A stretch of 64,000 nt of DNA, from NCBI GenBank assembly GCA_020056225.1, contig JAGVIE010000013.1:1-64000 (forward strand), written 5' to 3'. The DNA is from Bacteroidota bacterium. GTDB lineage: Bacteria > Bacteroidota > Ignavibacteria > UBA10030 > SZUA-254. Of the stretch, positions 53,675 through 61,483 are shown piece by piece; position 1 is the first letter of the stretch, and the number at the start of each line of letters is the position of its first letter. The translations under genes were made by a program, and so were the position numbers. Under the pieces are notes generated by a model, which was given only the letters and a program-made list of their open reading frames with translations, was not told the origin of the DNA and made no database searches.

Positions 53675-53699
53675 AAAAAACCCCGCTCTTTGAGCGGGA
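53675..53699 (-). terminator. Rho-independent terminator upstream of the cassette array
   Basis: On the minus strand CCCGCTC (53698-53692) pairs with GAGCGGG (53688-53682) around AAA, followed by T6. It would stop transcripts from reading into the array from the right. In 53700-54130 I see no gene or recognisable element, only AT-rich sequence. Confidence 0.7.
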
Positions 53700-54130
53700 C
53701 GAGCGAACGAATCTTCATATTTTTTGTTTTAGTTTATTTAAACAACTTCTGTGTTTCATCTGGTATTTTATATTCGTCTTTCGTTTAGGGAAAAGTGTAT
53801 TCCTCTGCCACAAAAAAAGTAACCAAAACAAATGAACATCAGTAATCGAAAAGATCATCATCACATCCGCGCACTCCGTATTATCATATCAAATTCATCT
53901 GCGCGGGTTCCCCTGTTTCTACTCCATCAAAACGTAGATGCAAAATATAAAAGATGCGATTAAATGTCAAGCAAAATATAGCTCATTCTCTTGTTCAGGT
54001 CAGGCACTTCGCAAGGTCAGGCTGGAAGGCTAGGCTGGATATTTGTAAAATACAGTCAATTTTGGCATAATCCTGTATTATTTAAGTCAGACATGGGGTG
54101 TGCGTGTATACTCGTATTGCTAAGCTATAT

Positions 54131-54337
54131 GTCCGTTCTAAGGAACGAACTCTACGCTTTGTTCGGTGTCCTCCGTCGTCCGTTCTAAGGAACGGATTCT
54201 ACGCTTTGTTCGGTGTCTTCCGTCGTCCGTTCTAAGGAACGGACTCTACGCTTTGTTCTGTGTCCTCCGTCGTCCGTTCTAAGGAACGGACTCTACGCTT
54301 TGTTATCTGTGTAGAGTCCTTTCCTCAGAAAGGACTC
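54131..54337. repeat. REP array: four direct 47-bp units plus one inverted REP
   Basis: The palindrome GTCCGTTCTAAGGAACGGAC, or a one-base variant, begins at 54131, 54178, 54225 and 54272, exactly 47 bp apart. Its spacer CTCTACGCTTTGTTCGGTGT is conserved. On the minus strand each palindrome is preceded by GTAGA. A fifth copy in the opposite orientation (54311-54337) reads GTAGAGTCCTTTCCTCAG and keeps the stem through paired changes. The GTAG tetranucleotide 5' of the hairpin is the mark of REP sequences recognised by RAYT. Confidence 0.85.
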
Positions 54338-54466
54338 AATAGGAAGATTAGTTTCAAGTAGCATGCTCTATATTGCATCTATTACTACCTCCACATTGAT
54401 AATCAACCAACCTTGAATTTTAATTCCGAAATTTGTAGCTTAAGAAAAACAATATAGGAGGGTTGC

Positions 54467-54994
54467 ATGAAAATATCCGGGAAACCACCACGTTATCAAG
54501 AGGATCATTCAATTTATTTTCTGACGTTTTGTACTTACAAACGGCAACAGTTACTTCACAGAACAGGTATACCCGAAATGCTCATCGAAAATCTTAATCG
54601 CTACGTCAAACATTTAGACGAACTGATTGCCTATACGATCATGCCCGATCATATACATATTCTCGCCAACGTTACAACTGTTTTGAACCTTTCGATATTC
54701 TTACGAAATTTTAAAAAATGGACATCACTTGAGATACGACGAATACTAAAATACGATAGTCAACACGTTTGGCAACGTGGTACAATGGATCATTGCATCA
54801 GATGGTCATGGGAAAACAAAGATTTTGATAATCATCTTCAATATCTTTTATCAAATTCATCGAAACACCTTAATATTCCGCCGAAGGATTTTCGTTATCA
54901 TAATTTTCTGGAATTCGTTGAAAAGGGATGGTTTGAAGAAGATTTTTATGGAGGCGATGATATAGAGTTATCAAAACGCTATGAGCCACAATAG
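54467..54994 (+). CDS. REP-associated tyrosine transposase (RAYT, TnpA-REP, Y1 HUH family)
   Basis: A 175-residue protein with the RAYT layout: YQEDHSIYFLTFCTYKRQQL near the start, HUH motif MPDHIHILANV (H62 and H64 in H-I-H), then FKKWTSLEIRR, WQRGTMDHCIR and the tyrosine helix HLQYLLSNSSKHL (Y123). It nicks single-stranded REP hairpins. REP copies lie on both sides (54131-54337 and 55038-55057), all of one family, so this is a complete RAYT-REP unit. AGGAGGG precedes the ATG with good spacing. Confidence 0.9.
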   Translation: MKISGKPPRYQEDHSIYFLTFCTYKRQQLLHRTGIPEMLIENLNRYVKHLDELIAYTIMPDHIHILANVTTVLNLSIFLRNFKKWTSLEIRRILKYDSQHVWQRGTMDHCIRWSWENKDFDNHLQYLLSNSSKHLNIPPKDFRYHNFLEFVEKGWFEEDFYGGDDIELSKRYEPQ

Positions 54995-55037
54995 CCACGT
55001 TATGAAGGGGGTTATTCTATCACCACGAGGGTTTATT

Positions 55038-55057
55038 GTCCGTTCTAAGGAACGGAC
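55038..55057. repeat. Single REP hairpin downstream of the RAYT gene
   Basis: GTCCGTTCTAAGGAACGGAC is identical to the third and fourth units of the upstream array and is again followed by TCTAC (GTAGA on the minus strand). It lies 43 bp after the RAYT stop codon. Confidence 0.85.
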
Positions 55058-55072
55058 TCTACAATAAATAAA

Positions 55073-55100
55073 AAGTGCAGCCCATTTCCGAGCCGCACTT
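55073..55100 (-). terminator. Rho-independent terminator of the M16 peptidase operon
   Basis: On the minus strand AAGTGC pairs with GCACTT around GGCTCGGAAATGGGCT, which forms an inner GGCT/GGCT-type fold, followed by a T-rich tract TTTTTATTTATTG. It lies 25 bases after the peptidase stop codon. Confidence 0.7.
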
Positions 55101-55124
55101 CTAAATGAAGAACTCAATACTTTT

Positions 55125-56663
55125 TTATTCTACCTTCGGTGCTTTACCCAACACATCTTGAATAGTCAGGTTTACAATCTTCCCTAACTTCAAAGCTTCA
55201 AGAGGTTTCTCTATCGTCTTCCTGTCGCCAACGATGATGATGGCAATATTCTCCGGGTCGATATACTTCTTCGCAACGCGCTGAACATCATCCTTCGTAA
55301 CGGCAAGAACGTTCTTTGTGTAATTGTTGAAATAATCGTCCGGTAGGTCGTAGTTAACAATCTCGGCAAGCTGGTTAGTTATCTGTCCGACCGATTGGAA
55401 ATTTTCCGGATAGCGAAGTGTAAGGTAATTCTTAGCGCGGTTCAATTCTTCATCGGGTACCGCTTCGAGAATTCTGTTCAACTCTTTCATGAACTCGATA
55501 AGCGCGCTGTCAGTTATTGCAGTCTGCACGGCAGAGCCGGCGAGAAACGGACCGGGCATCACGCGGAAATCGAAATTAGAGCTTGCGCCGTAAGTATAAC
55601 CATGCTGTTCACGCAAATTCTGATTCAAACGCGATGTGAACGACCCGCCGAGGATTGTATTCATCACGCGGAGGGCATAATAATCTTCAGTCATACGTTC
55701 AACACCAATGCGGCCTATGCGAATTTCGGACTGCGGCGCGCCCGGCTTGTCGATCAAATAAATCGCGCGTTCCTTCATCTGTTCTGCTTTCGGGAACGAC
55801 TGCTGTTCTGCTTTTCCGCCTTCCCATTTACCGAATATAGCTTCGAGTTTCGGAAGGATCATACTTCCGGTAACATCGCCTACCACAATTATCCGCGCGT
55901 TATCGGCTCGGAAATATGTTTGATGGAATTTCTTTAAATCATCGACCTTTAGTGCGCGGATACTCTTTTCGTTCCCTATCGTCGGTTTACCGTATGGATG
56001 ATCATCTCCGAAAAGCGTCTTGCTGAACTGAACGGAAGCAATCGCGCGCGGTTCATCGTGCCACTGCATTAATGTTGTAAGCCGCTCTTTCCGGTTGCGC
56101 TCCAATTCCTCTTTTGGAAACGTCGGTCGCAAACATATATCGCCAAAGAGCGCCATAGCATCATCGAGCTTTGACAGCGGTGTGAACATAGAAACACCGG
56201 CAGTATGCCATCCTGAATACGCGGAAATGTTCGCGCCAAGGAAATCGATTGCATCAGCGAGTTCCATTGAGTTGCGCGTGCCTGCACCTTCTTCCATCAT
56301 AGCCGTGGTCATACTTGCAAGACCGATTTTATTATTAGGATCGTTCACTGAACCGCCGCGAACGATCAGTTCAACTTCCACCAACGGCACCTGATGCTTT
56401 TCCATCAGGACGACCGATATTCCGTTCGAAAGTTTGAAGTGTTCGATAGCCGGGAGTTTCATCGTCGGTGGCGCGCCTAACTCAGGCGGCTTAGTGCGAT
56501 CAGGGATTTGTGCGGGTGAAAGACTAACAAATAAGAAAGCGAAAATTAATACCCAGGTCAGATGCTTCTCACGCACTTCGTGCGGGATCAGCATGACAAT
56601 TTCATTTTGACTTTTTCCGCCGGAGGCGGATGCGCCTCTGGCGCAGACTTTTGACTTTTTCAT
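55125..56663 (-). CDS. M16-family peptidase-like protein, non-catalytic subunit
   Basis: A 512-residue secreted M16 protein. At the place of the zinc motif it has GLASMTTAMMEEGAG, so H-x-x-E-H is absent and the subunit should be inactive. The C-terminal half keeps the family's R/Y motif (NLREQHGYTYGASSNFD). It pairs with the catalytic M16 protein encoded just upstream (2 bp gap), as in two-subunit M16B enzymes. The N-terminus is odd: before the plausible signal peptide (starting MLIPHEVREKHLTWVLIF, residue 24) lies MKKSKVCARGASASGGKS, encoded by a hairpin repeat. AAGGAGG for ATG 56663 lies in the end of the upstream gene. Confidence 0.88.
   Translation of the reverse strand: MKKSKVCARGASASGGKSQNEIVMLIPHEVREKHLTWVLIFAFLFVSLSPAQIPDRTKPPELGAPPTMKLPAIEHFKLSNGISVVLMEKHQVPLVEVELIVRGGSVNDPNNKIGLASMTTAMMEEGAGTRNSMELADAIDFLGANISAYSGWHTAGVSMFTPLSKLDDAMALFGDICLRPTFPKEELERNRKERLTTLMQWHDEPRAIASVQFSKTLFGDDHPYGKPTIGNEKSIRALKVDDLKKFHQTYFRADNARIIVVGDVTGSMILPKLEAIFGKWEGGKAEQQSFPKAEQMKERAIYLIDKPGAPQSEIRIGRIGVERMTEDYYALRVMNTILGGSFTSRLNQNLREQHGYTYGASSNFDFRVMPGPFLAGSAVQTAITDSALIEFMKELNRILEAVPDEELNRAKNYLTLRYPENFQSVGQITNQLAEIVNYDLPDDYFNNYTKNVLAVTKDDVQRVAKKYIDPENIAIIIVGDRKTIEKPLEALKLGKIVNLTIQDVLGKAPKVE
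56619..56642. repeat. Small hairpin repeat inside the M16 gene's 5' end
   Basis: GCCGGAGGCG (56619-56628) and CGCCTCTGGC (56633-56642) form a 10-bp stem with one G-T pair around GATG. A relative lies at 61454-61475 between two genes. Here it is in frame and encodes the residues ARGASASGG of the peptidase N-terminus. Confidence 0.6.
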
Positions 56664-56665
56664 TG

Positions 56666-58033
56666 TTACTTCCCTCCTTTCGCAGGGGCGGCTAATTCTT
56701 TTTTGCCTTGGGGGACGATGCTCAATACAACATCTCCGTCTTCACGCAAGTATGTCTGCGCGACGCTCTGGATATCTTCCGGTGTCAGGGCTTTATATCT
56801 TGCGAAGTCTTCGTTGAAATAATCCGGATTACCAGTCTCGACATAATAATTATTCAGTAAATCCGCTTTGCCGCCGAAACCGCCGACACGTTCCATGCGG
56901 GTTAAGAACCCGGATTCGAATTGATTCACAGCGCGCTGAACTTCACGGAGCGATGGTGTTTCGTTTTTAATTTTATTAATTTCTTCACGGATCACTTTTT
57001 CAAGCTCGGCTAACGTATGTCCGGCGCGGGCAGTAGCAATAACCGCAAATGTAGAATTCAGCATGCTTGCATCCTGATATGCTGAAACATCCTGCGCAAT
57101 TTGAAGATCGTAAACCAACCGTTTATACAAACGTGAGTTTTTTCCACCGGCAAGAACATTTGCCAGAACATCAAGCTCAGCATCGCCGGGCGAAAAATGT
57201 TTAGGGGAAAGCCAGTTAATATAAAGACGCGGGAGCTGAACTTTATCCTCCAGAACTATGCGCTTTTCTTCGGGTAAAAATGCGACGGGTGCGCCGAGCG
57301 GTTGTACCGGTTTCCCAAGCGGAACATCGCTGAACCATTTCGTAACGAGTTGTTTTGTTTTCGCCGGGTCGATGTCGCCTGCGATAACGAGACTCGCATT
57401 ATTCGGGACGTAATATTTTTTAAAGAAGTCAACCACATCATCGAAGCTTGCCGCCGATAAATCTTCCTGCGATCCGATTGTGGGCCAATGGTACGGGTGA
57501 TCGGCGGGGAAAAGATTCTCGCCAAGAACAATCGATGCCATACCGTACGGACGATTCTCGTACGACTGCCGGCGTTCGTTCTTCACCACGTCGCGCTGTG
57601 CATCGACTTTTTCCGGCGTCATCACATCGACTAAATATCCTAAGCGATCTGATTCTAGGAATAGCGCAAGTTCGAGCGCGCTGGTTGGAAAGTTTTCCCA
57701 GTAGTTAGTCCGGTCCGATGTAGTTGAACCGTTATTATCGCCGCCGGCGGCTTCGAGCCATTCATCGAATTTTCCGACAGGCACATGACCCGAACCCATG
57801 AACATTAGATGCTCAAAGAGATGAGCGAAACCGGTTCGTCCCGGTTTTTCGCGTCCCGACCCGACATGATACCAGATATTGCAGGTCGCAACGGGGACGG
57901 TGTGGTCTTCATGCAAGATCATCGTCAAACCGTTAGGGAGTGAAAATTTTTCATATTTCACGCTGAGCTGGGCATTACCGAACTGCAGTATGAAACCGAT
58001 TAGAAACAATACAAGTAGAAATTTGATTCTCAT
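56666..58033 (-). CDS. M16-family zinc peptidase, catalytic subunit
   Basis: A 455-residue secreted zinc peptidase. The inverted zinc motif is H-L-F-E-H in TGFAHLFEHLMFMGS (about residues 70-74). The distal Glu is in DVVKNERRQSYENRPYG, about 75 residues later. The signal peptide ends near residue 21 (GNAQ). Members degrade peptides in the periplasm as clam-shell dimers. The non-catalytic partner follows after 2 bp. Confidence 0.93.
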   Translation of the reverse strand: MRIKFLLVLFLIGFILQFGNAQLSVKYEKFSLPNGLTMILHEDHTVPVATCNIWYHVGSGREKPGRTGFAHLFEHLMFMGSGHVPVGKFDEWLEAAGGDNNGSTTSDRTNYWENFPTSALELALFLESDRLGYLVDVMTPEKVDAQRDVVKNERRQSYENRPYGMASIVLGENLFPADHPYHWPTIGSQEDLSAASFDDVVDFFKKYYVPNNASLVIAGDIDPAKTKQLVTKWFSDVPLGKPVQPLGAPVAFLPEEKRIVLEDKVQLPRLYINWLSPKHFSPGDAELDVLANVLAGGKNSRLYKRLVYDLQIAQDVSAYQDASMLNSTFAVIATARAGHTLAELEKVIREEINKIKNETPSLREVQRAVNQFESGFLTRMERVGGFGGKADLLNNYYVETGNPDYFNEDFARYKALTPEDIQSVAQTYLREDGDVVLSIVPQGKKELAAPAKGGK

Positions 58034-58101
58034 GCGAGCTCCACTATTGTTTATTTTTTAAGTTTAGAATAATACATTTGTACGCAATGGAAAGAAAGTT
58101 G

Positions 58102-58602
58102 TTACCGCATCTTCCGTAAAAATTCCAGCCGGTCCTTCAGTTTCTCAACAGGGATCAGGAGTTTATCTTTCCCGAATATTCCGTCGGCTTGATGCGTGAA
58201 TGTCAGCTCGAATTCCTTACTCATGACGATCGCTTCTTCGGGGCAGACCTCTTCGCAGAAACCGCAGAAGATACAGCGAAGCATGTTAATTTCAAACTTG
58301 ACGGGATAGCGCTCTTTGGAAAGTTCCGTTTCGGATGCCTGTACATCAATCGCTAATGACGGGCAGACACGCGAGCATAAACCGCACGCAACGCAACGCT
58401 CGACTCCGTTTTGTTCAACGAGGACAGGACGTCCGCGGAAGGATGGCGGGGGATTCCACTTTTCCTCAGGATATTGTCTCGTGAATTTCGGTCTGAATAC
58501 CTGTGTGAGTGTAATCTTCATCCCTCCGATTATCTGTGGGATATAAAACATTTCCCACCAATGAAGATCTTTTCTGTGTACGATTGGTTTTTGATTTTCC
58601 AT
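58102..58602 (-). CDS. nuoI: NADH-quinone oxidoreductase subunit I
   Basis: I choose ATG 58602 (MENQKPIVHRKD); codons further upstream come from a simple repeat and are unlikely to be coding. The 166-residue product has two [4Fe-4S] ferredoxin motifs, CVACGLCSRVCP and CIFCGFCEEVCP, the N6a/N6b clusters of complex I. It carries electrons from NuoG toward the quinone site at the membrane. It is the last of nuoG-nuoH-nuoI in this window. Further nuo genes must lie elsewhere, as the 5' neighbour of nuoG is an aminotransferase. Confidence 0.95.
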   Translation of the reverse strand: MENQKPIVHRKDLHWWEMFYIPQIIGGMKITLTQVFRPKFTRQYPEEKWNPPPSFRGRPVLVEQNGVERCVACGLCSRVCPSLAIDVQASETELSKERYPVKFEINMLRCIFCGFCEEVCPEEAIVMSKEFELTFTHQADGIFGKDKLLIPVEKLKDRLEFLRKMR

Positions 58603-58606
58603 ATAA

Positions 58607-58668
58607 TTTGTCATTTGTGATTTGTCATTAGTCATCGGTACAATTGACAATTGACCAATGACAACTGA
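58607..58668. repeat. Simple TGACAAAT/TTGACCAATGACA repeats between nuoH and nuoI
   Basis: The 62 bases consist of degenerate copies of TTGTCATTxGT and their complements (TTTGTCATTTGTGA, TTTGTCATTAGTCA, ACAATTGACAATTGACCA, ATGACAACTGAC). This kind of spacer is known from many bacterial genomes as a short intergenic repeat. It separates nuoI from its partner genes without an evident terminator. Confidence 0.5.
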
Positions 58669-59682
58669 CTATATCAATAATATTACCAAACCTGTTATTA
58701 ATACATTGAGTATCGCTATCGGAAGCATGAACTTCCATCCTAAATTCATCAGTTGATCGTAGCGGAAGCGCGGTATCGTCCACCGGATGATGATGAAGAA
58801 CGCCACCATCAGAACTATCTTCACGAAGAAACCAAACACCTGAACTATGCTTATCCAGAAATCGGACAAGCCAAGAGAGTGAACGAACGGAACCTGCCAG
58901 CCGCCAAGATACAAGGTTGTTATCAGCGCGCTCGCTACAAACATGTTCGAATATTCAGCAAGATAGAACAAACCGAACTTCATTCCGCTATATTCCGTGT
59001 GAAAGCCTGCGACAAGCTCAGGTTCTGCCTCCGGTAAATCGAAAGGCAACCGATTTGTTTCCGCAAAAGACGCAACCAGAAAAGTTATGAAGCCGATTGG
59101 CTGTAAAATGATATTCCAGTGCCAGCCCGCCTGCATCTCGACTATCTTATCGAGCTTTAAACTTTCAGTCATCATGATGATTCCGATTATCGAAACACCC
59201 ATCGATAATTCGTAGCTGATCATCTGGGCAGATGAACGGATACAGCCAAGTAGCGGATACTTACTGTTGGAAGACCACCCGCTTAACGTAAGTCCATATA
59301 CGCCTAAAGATGTGAGTGCGAGGATGTAAAGGATACCGATATTGACATCAGCGATTTGCAGTTTGATATCGTAGCCGAACAAACTGATTCGATTGCCGAA
59401 AGGAATAATAGCAAATGTCGTCATCGCCACCCCAATTGAAATAAGAGGAGCGAGATCGTGGAGGAAACGGTTCGCCTTCGTCGGCACAATGTCTTCCTTC
59501 ATTATGAGTTTCACGACGTCGGCAATCGGCTGTAACAATCCCTGCCACCCGACCCGGTTCGGACCGATGCGGTTTTGTATCGCGGCTGATAATCTGCGTT
59601 CCAATAAAACCACATACGCTACACAGCCGAGCATAACACCCATTACGGCAACAATTTTTATGACTGTAATCAGAAGTTCCAT
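58669..59682 (-). CDS. nuoH: NADH-quinone oxidoreductase subunit H
   Basis: A 337-residue membrane subunit of complex I with eight hydrophobic segments. Signatures include LLERRLSAAIQNRIGPNRVGWQGLLQ near residue 27-52, ERNxFA-like AETNRLPFDLPEAEPELVAGF and FHTEYSGMKFGLFYLAEY. It forms the quinone channel with NuoB/NuoD and the first proton path. Its start is 1 bp from the nuoG stop. Confidence 0.97.
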   Translation of the reverse strand: MELLITVIKIVAVMGVMLGCVAYVVLLERRLSAAIQNRIGPNRVGWQGLLQPIADVVKLIMKEDIVPTKANRFLHDLAPLISIGVAMTTFAIIPFGNRISLFGYDIKLQIADVNIGILYILALTSLGVYGLTLSGWSSNSKYPLLGCIRSSAQMISYELSMGVSIIGIIMMTESLKLDKIVEMQAGWHWNIILQPIGFITFLVASFAETNRLPFDLPEAEPELVAGFHTEYSGMKFGLFYLAEYSNMFVASALITTLYLGGWQVPFVHSLGLSDFWISIVQVFGFFVKIVLMVAFFIIIRWTIPRFRYDQLMNLGWKFMLPIAILNVLITGLVILLI

Positions 59683-59683
59683 A

Positions 59684-61363
59684 TTAACTCTTAACGGTTA
59701 CTGTTTCTTTATTTTTATTGAGCATTGCTCCGCCCGTACCGATCTTTAAAAACGATAATCCTTTAAAAGAAGAAATCGTCGATGCAATTTCGTTGAACAC
59801 ATCTTCGCACGAGTTATATTTCCATTTCGCGCCCATCACCGCAGCGATACTATTGAGAATCCGCCAGGAAGCGCGGGTATCGCGTTTCAAACCTGTTGTC
59901 CATCGGTCATTCGGCGCGCCAAATTTATCCAAACGGCTCAGCGCCATTCCATCCAATATACGGTCATGCTCGAGAGTTGAAATCGCGGGCTTATTGCGCT
60001 GTACTCTTCCCTGAAAGTTTGTAAACGTTCCGTATTTCTCTGCATAAGTTGAACTCGCGAGTACGACATCGGCAAATTTTATTGTTTCGTTCTCATTAGA
60101 CGCGTGAACGACAAGAAAATCCAGTTTCAAGAGCGCGTCTGCTATAACCGGATCGGCAGCGATGTCGTCATCAATCACATAAAGGGCTTTGATATTCCCA
60201 GCTTTTATTTCATTCAGGATGGACGCGAAACCGAATTCTGCGCTCTCCGGTCTAACCCCTACTTCCCTCGCACCTACGCTGTTCGGCGTTTTATCTTCAC
60301 GGATAAGAAGATCATCTTGTTCTCCTTTTCTGATATGAGGAACAAAATCAATTCTCTTCACGCCGAGGTGGTTCATTAATTTAGTCAGCAGGTAGTTATC
60401 TTCATTAGTTGAATACGCGGAACCGAGAGCGGCTATTTCATTCTTCTTGAAATTTTTCAATTCGAATCCTACCTTGGCAATCGCTTCATCCCACCCCACT
60501 TCGACCAATCTTCCATCTTTCCGAACCATAGGCGCTTTTATGCGATTGGCTGCATTAACATGCTTGAATGTATTCAACCTGCCGTAATCGCACATCCAGT
60601 AATCATTGACTGCCGGATTATTGCGCGGCGTGAGGCGCAGAACTTCATTATTGCGAACCCACATCTTCATATTGCATCCGCGGGCACAGCCGACACAAAC
60701 CGTATCCGTCGACGACATATCCCACACGCGCGCCTTGAAACGAAAATCACGACTCGTAAGCGCACCGACCGGACAAAGTTCGATTACATTCATCGAATAA
60801 GGATTATCGAGCTGTTCGCCCGGAAAAGTAGTCAACTCAACATGATCGCCTCGCTGGGTGAATGTCAATTGCGGTTTCTTCGCGACCTCATCGCAAAATC
60901 TGATACAGCGCGAACACATGATGCAGCGTTCTGTATCGAGCATAACATTCGGACCCAATTCTACGCGTTTCGGTTTGCGAACTTTTTCAAAGTCGAACCG
61001 GCTTTGTCCAACGCTGTACTTGTACGCGTAATCCTGAAGCTTGCACTCACCAGCTTCGTCGCATATAGGACAATCGAGCGGGTGATTGATTAGGATGAAT
61101 TCTAAAACTGCGTTGCGGGCTTGCACGACCCGTTCGGAGTTGGTATTAACAACCATTCCTTCCGCAACCTGTGTTGAGCAAGCGATAACCAGCTTCGGCA
61201 TCTTTTCAACCTCGACCAAACAAACTCGGCAATTACCGGATACACTCAGGTGTGGATGCCAGCAGAAATGGGGGATGTGAATTCCATTTTGTTTCGCCGC
61301 CTGTATGATAGTAAGGTTGTTCTCAACCTCATACTGTTTGCCATCTATCGTTATCTTGACCAT
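59684..61363 (-). CDS. nuoG: NADH-quinone oxidoreductase subunit G
   Basis: A 559-residue subunit, shorter than the 900-residue E. coli form, as is common in Bacteroidota-type complexes. The N-terminal [2Fe-2S] ferredoxin has HFCWHPHLSVSGNCRVCLVE. Next are the His/Cys cluster (HPLDCPICDEAGECKLQ), two cysteine clusters (CIMCSRCIRFC and CVGCARGC), and a reduced molybdopterin-oxidoreductase-like domain (residues 220-540). It moves electrons through the peripheral arm. nuoH follows directly. Confidence 0.95.
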   Translation of the reverse strand: MVKITIDGKQYEVENNLTIIQAAKQNGIHIPHFCWHPHLSVSGNCRVCLVEVEKMPKLVIACSTQVAEGMVVNTNSERVVQARNAVLEFILINHPLDCPICDEAGECKLQDYAYKYSVGQSRFDFEKVRKPKRVELGPNVMLDTERCIMCSRCIRFCDEVAKKPQLTFTQRGDHVELTTFPGEQLDNPYSMNVIELCPVGALTSRDFRFKARVWDMSSTDTVCVGCARGCNMKMWVRNNEVLRLTPRNNPAVNDYWMCDYGRLNTFKHVNAANRIKAPMVRKDGRLVEVGWDEAIAKVGFELKNFKKNEIAALGSAYSTNEDNYLLTKLMNHLGVKRIDFVPHIRKGEQDDLLIREDKTPNSVGAREVGVRPESAEFGFASILNEIKAGNIKALYVIDDDIAADPVIADALLKLDFLVVHASNENETIKFADVVLASSTYAEKYGTFTNFQGRVQRNKPAISTLEHDRILDGMALSRLDKFGAPNDRWTTGLKRDTRASWRILNSIAAVMGAKWKYNSCEDVFNEIASTISSFKGLSFLKIGTGGAMLNKNKETVTVKS

Positions 61364-61453
61364 TTAATTCTTATAATAATATATTTTTAACAAATAATAT
61401 AATCGTTTGGAAATTAGTATGTGGATCATTCTAATTTGTTTAGGATTTATCAT

Positions 61454-61475
61454 CCAGAGGCTGATGCGCCTTTGG
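61454..61475. repeat. Small hairpin repeat, relative of the copy at 56619
   Basis: CCAGAGGC and GCCTTTGG pair around TGATGC, with one G-T pair. The flanks (ATC before, TACAGATATTAG after) show the same CAGA word as the copy at 56619-56642. Its last bases lie 9 bp from the aminotransferase stop codon. Confidence 0.45.
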
Positions 61476-61483
61476 TACAGATA

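Noticed and set aside
53682-53698. GC-rich hairpin before cassette 1 as a further attC site
   Set aside because: It lacks the shared interior (no GCGAACTATA at 26 bases from the box) and is followed by T6 on the minus strand, so a terminator explains it better.
53991-54188. A 65-codon plus-strand reading frame before the RAYT gene
   Set aside because: It ends inside the first REP units, has no ribosome binding site and shows no recognisable protein; its C-terminus is simply translated repeat.
54131-54337. Regularly spaced repeats resembling a short CRISPR array
   Set aside because: The units are 47 bp apart, but the sequences between the palindromes are conserved rather than unique, the palindromes carry GTAG feet, and a RAYT gene lies beside them. 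These are REP sequences. No cas gene is present.
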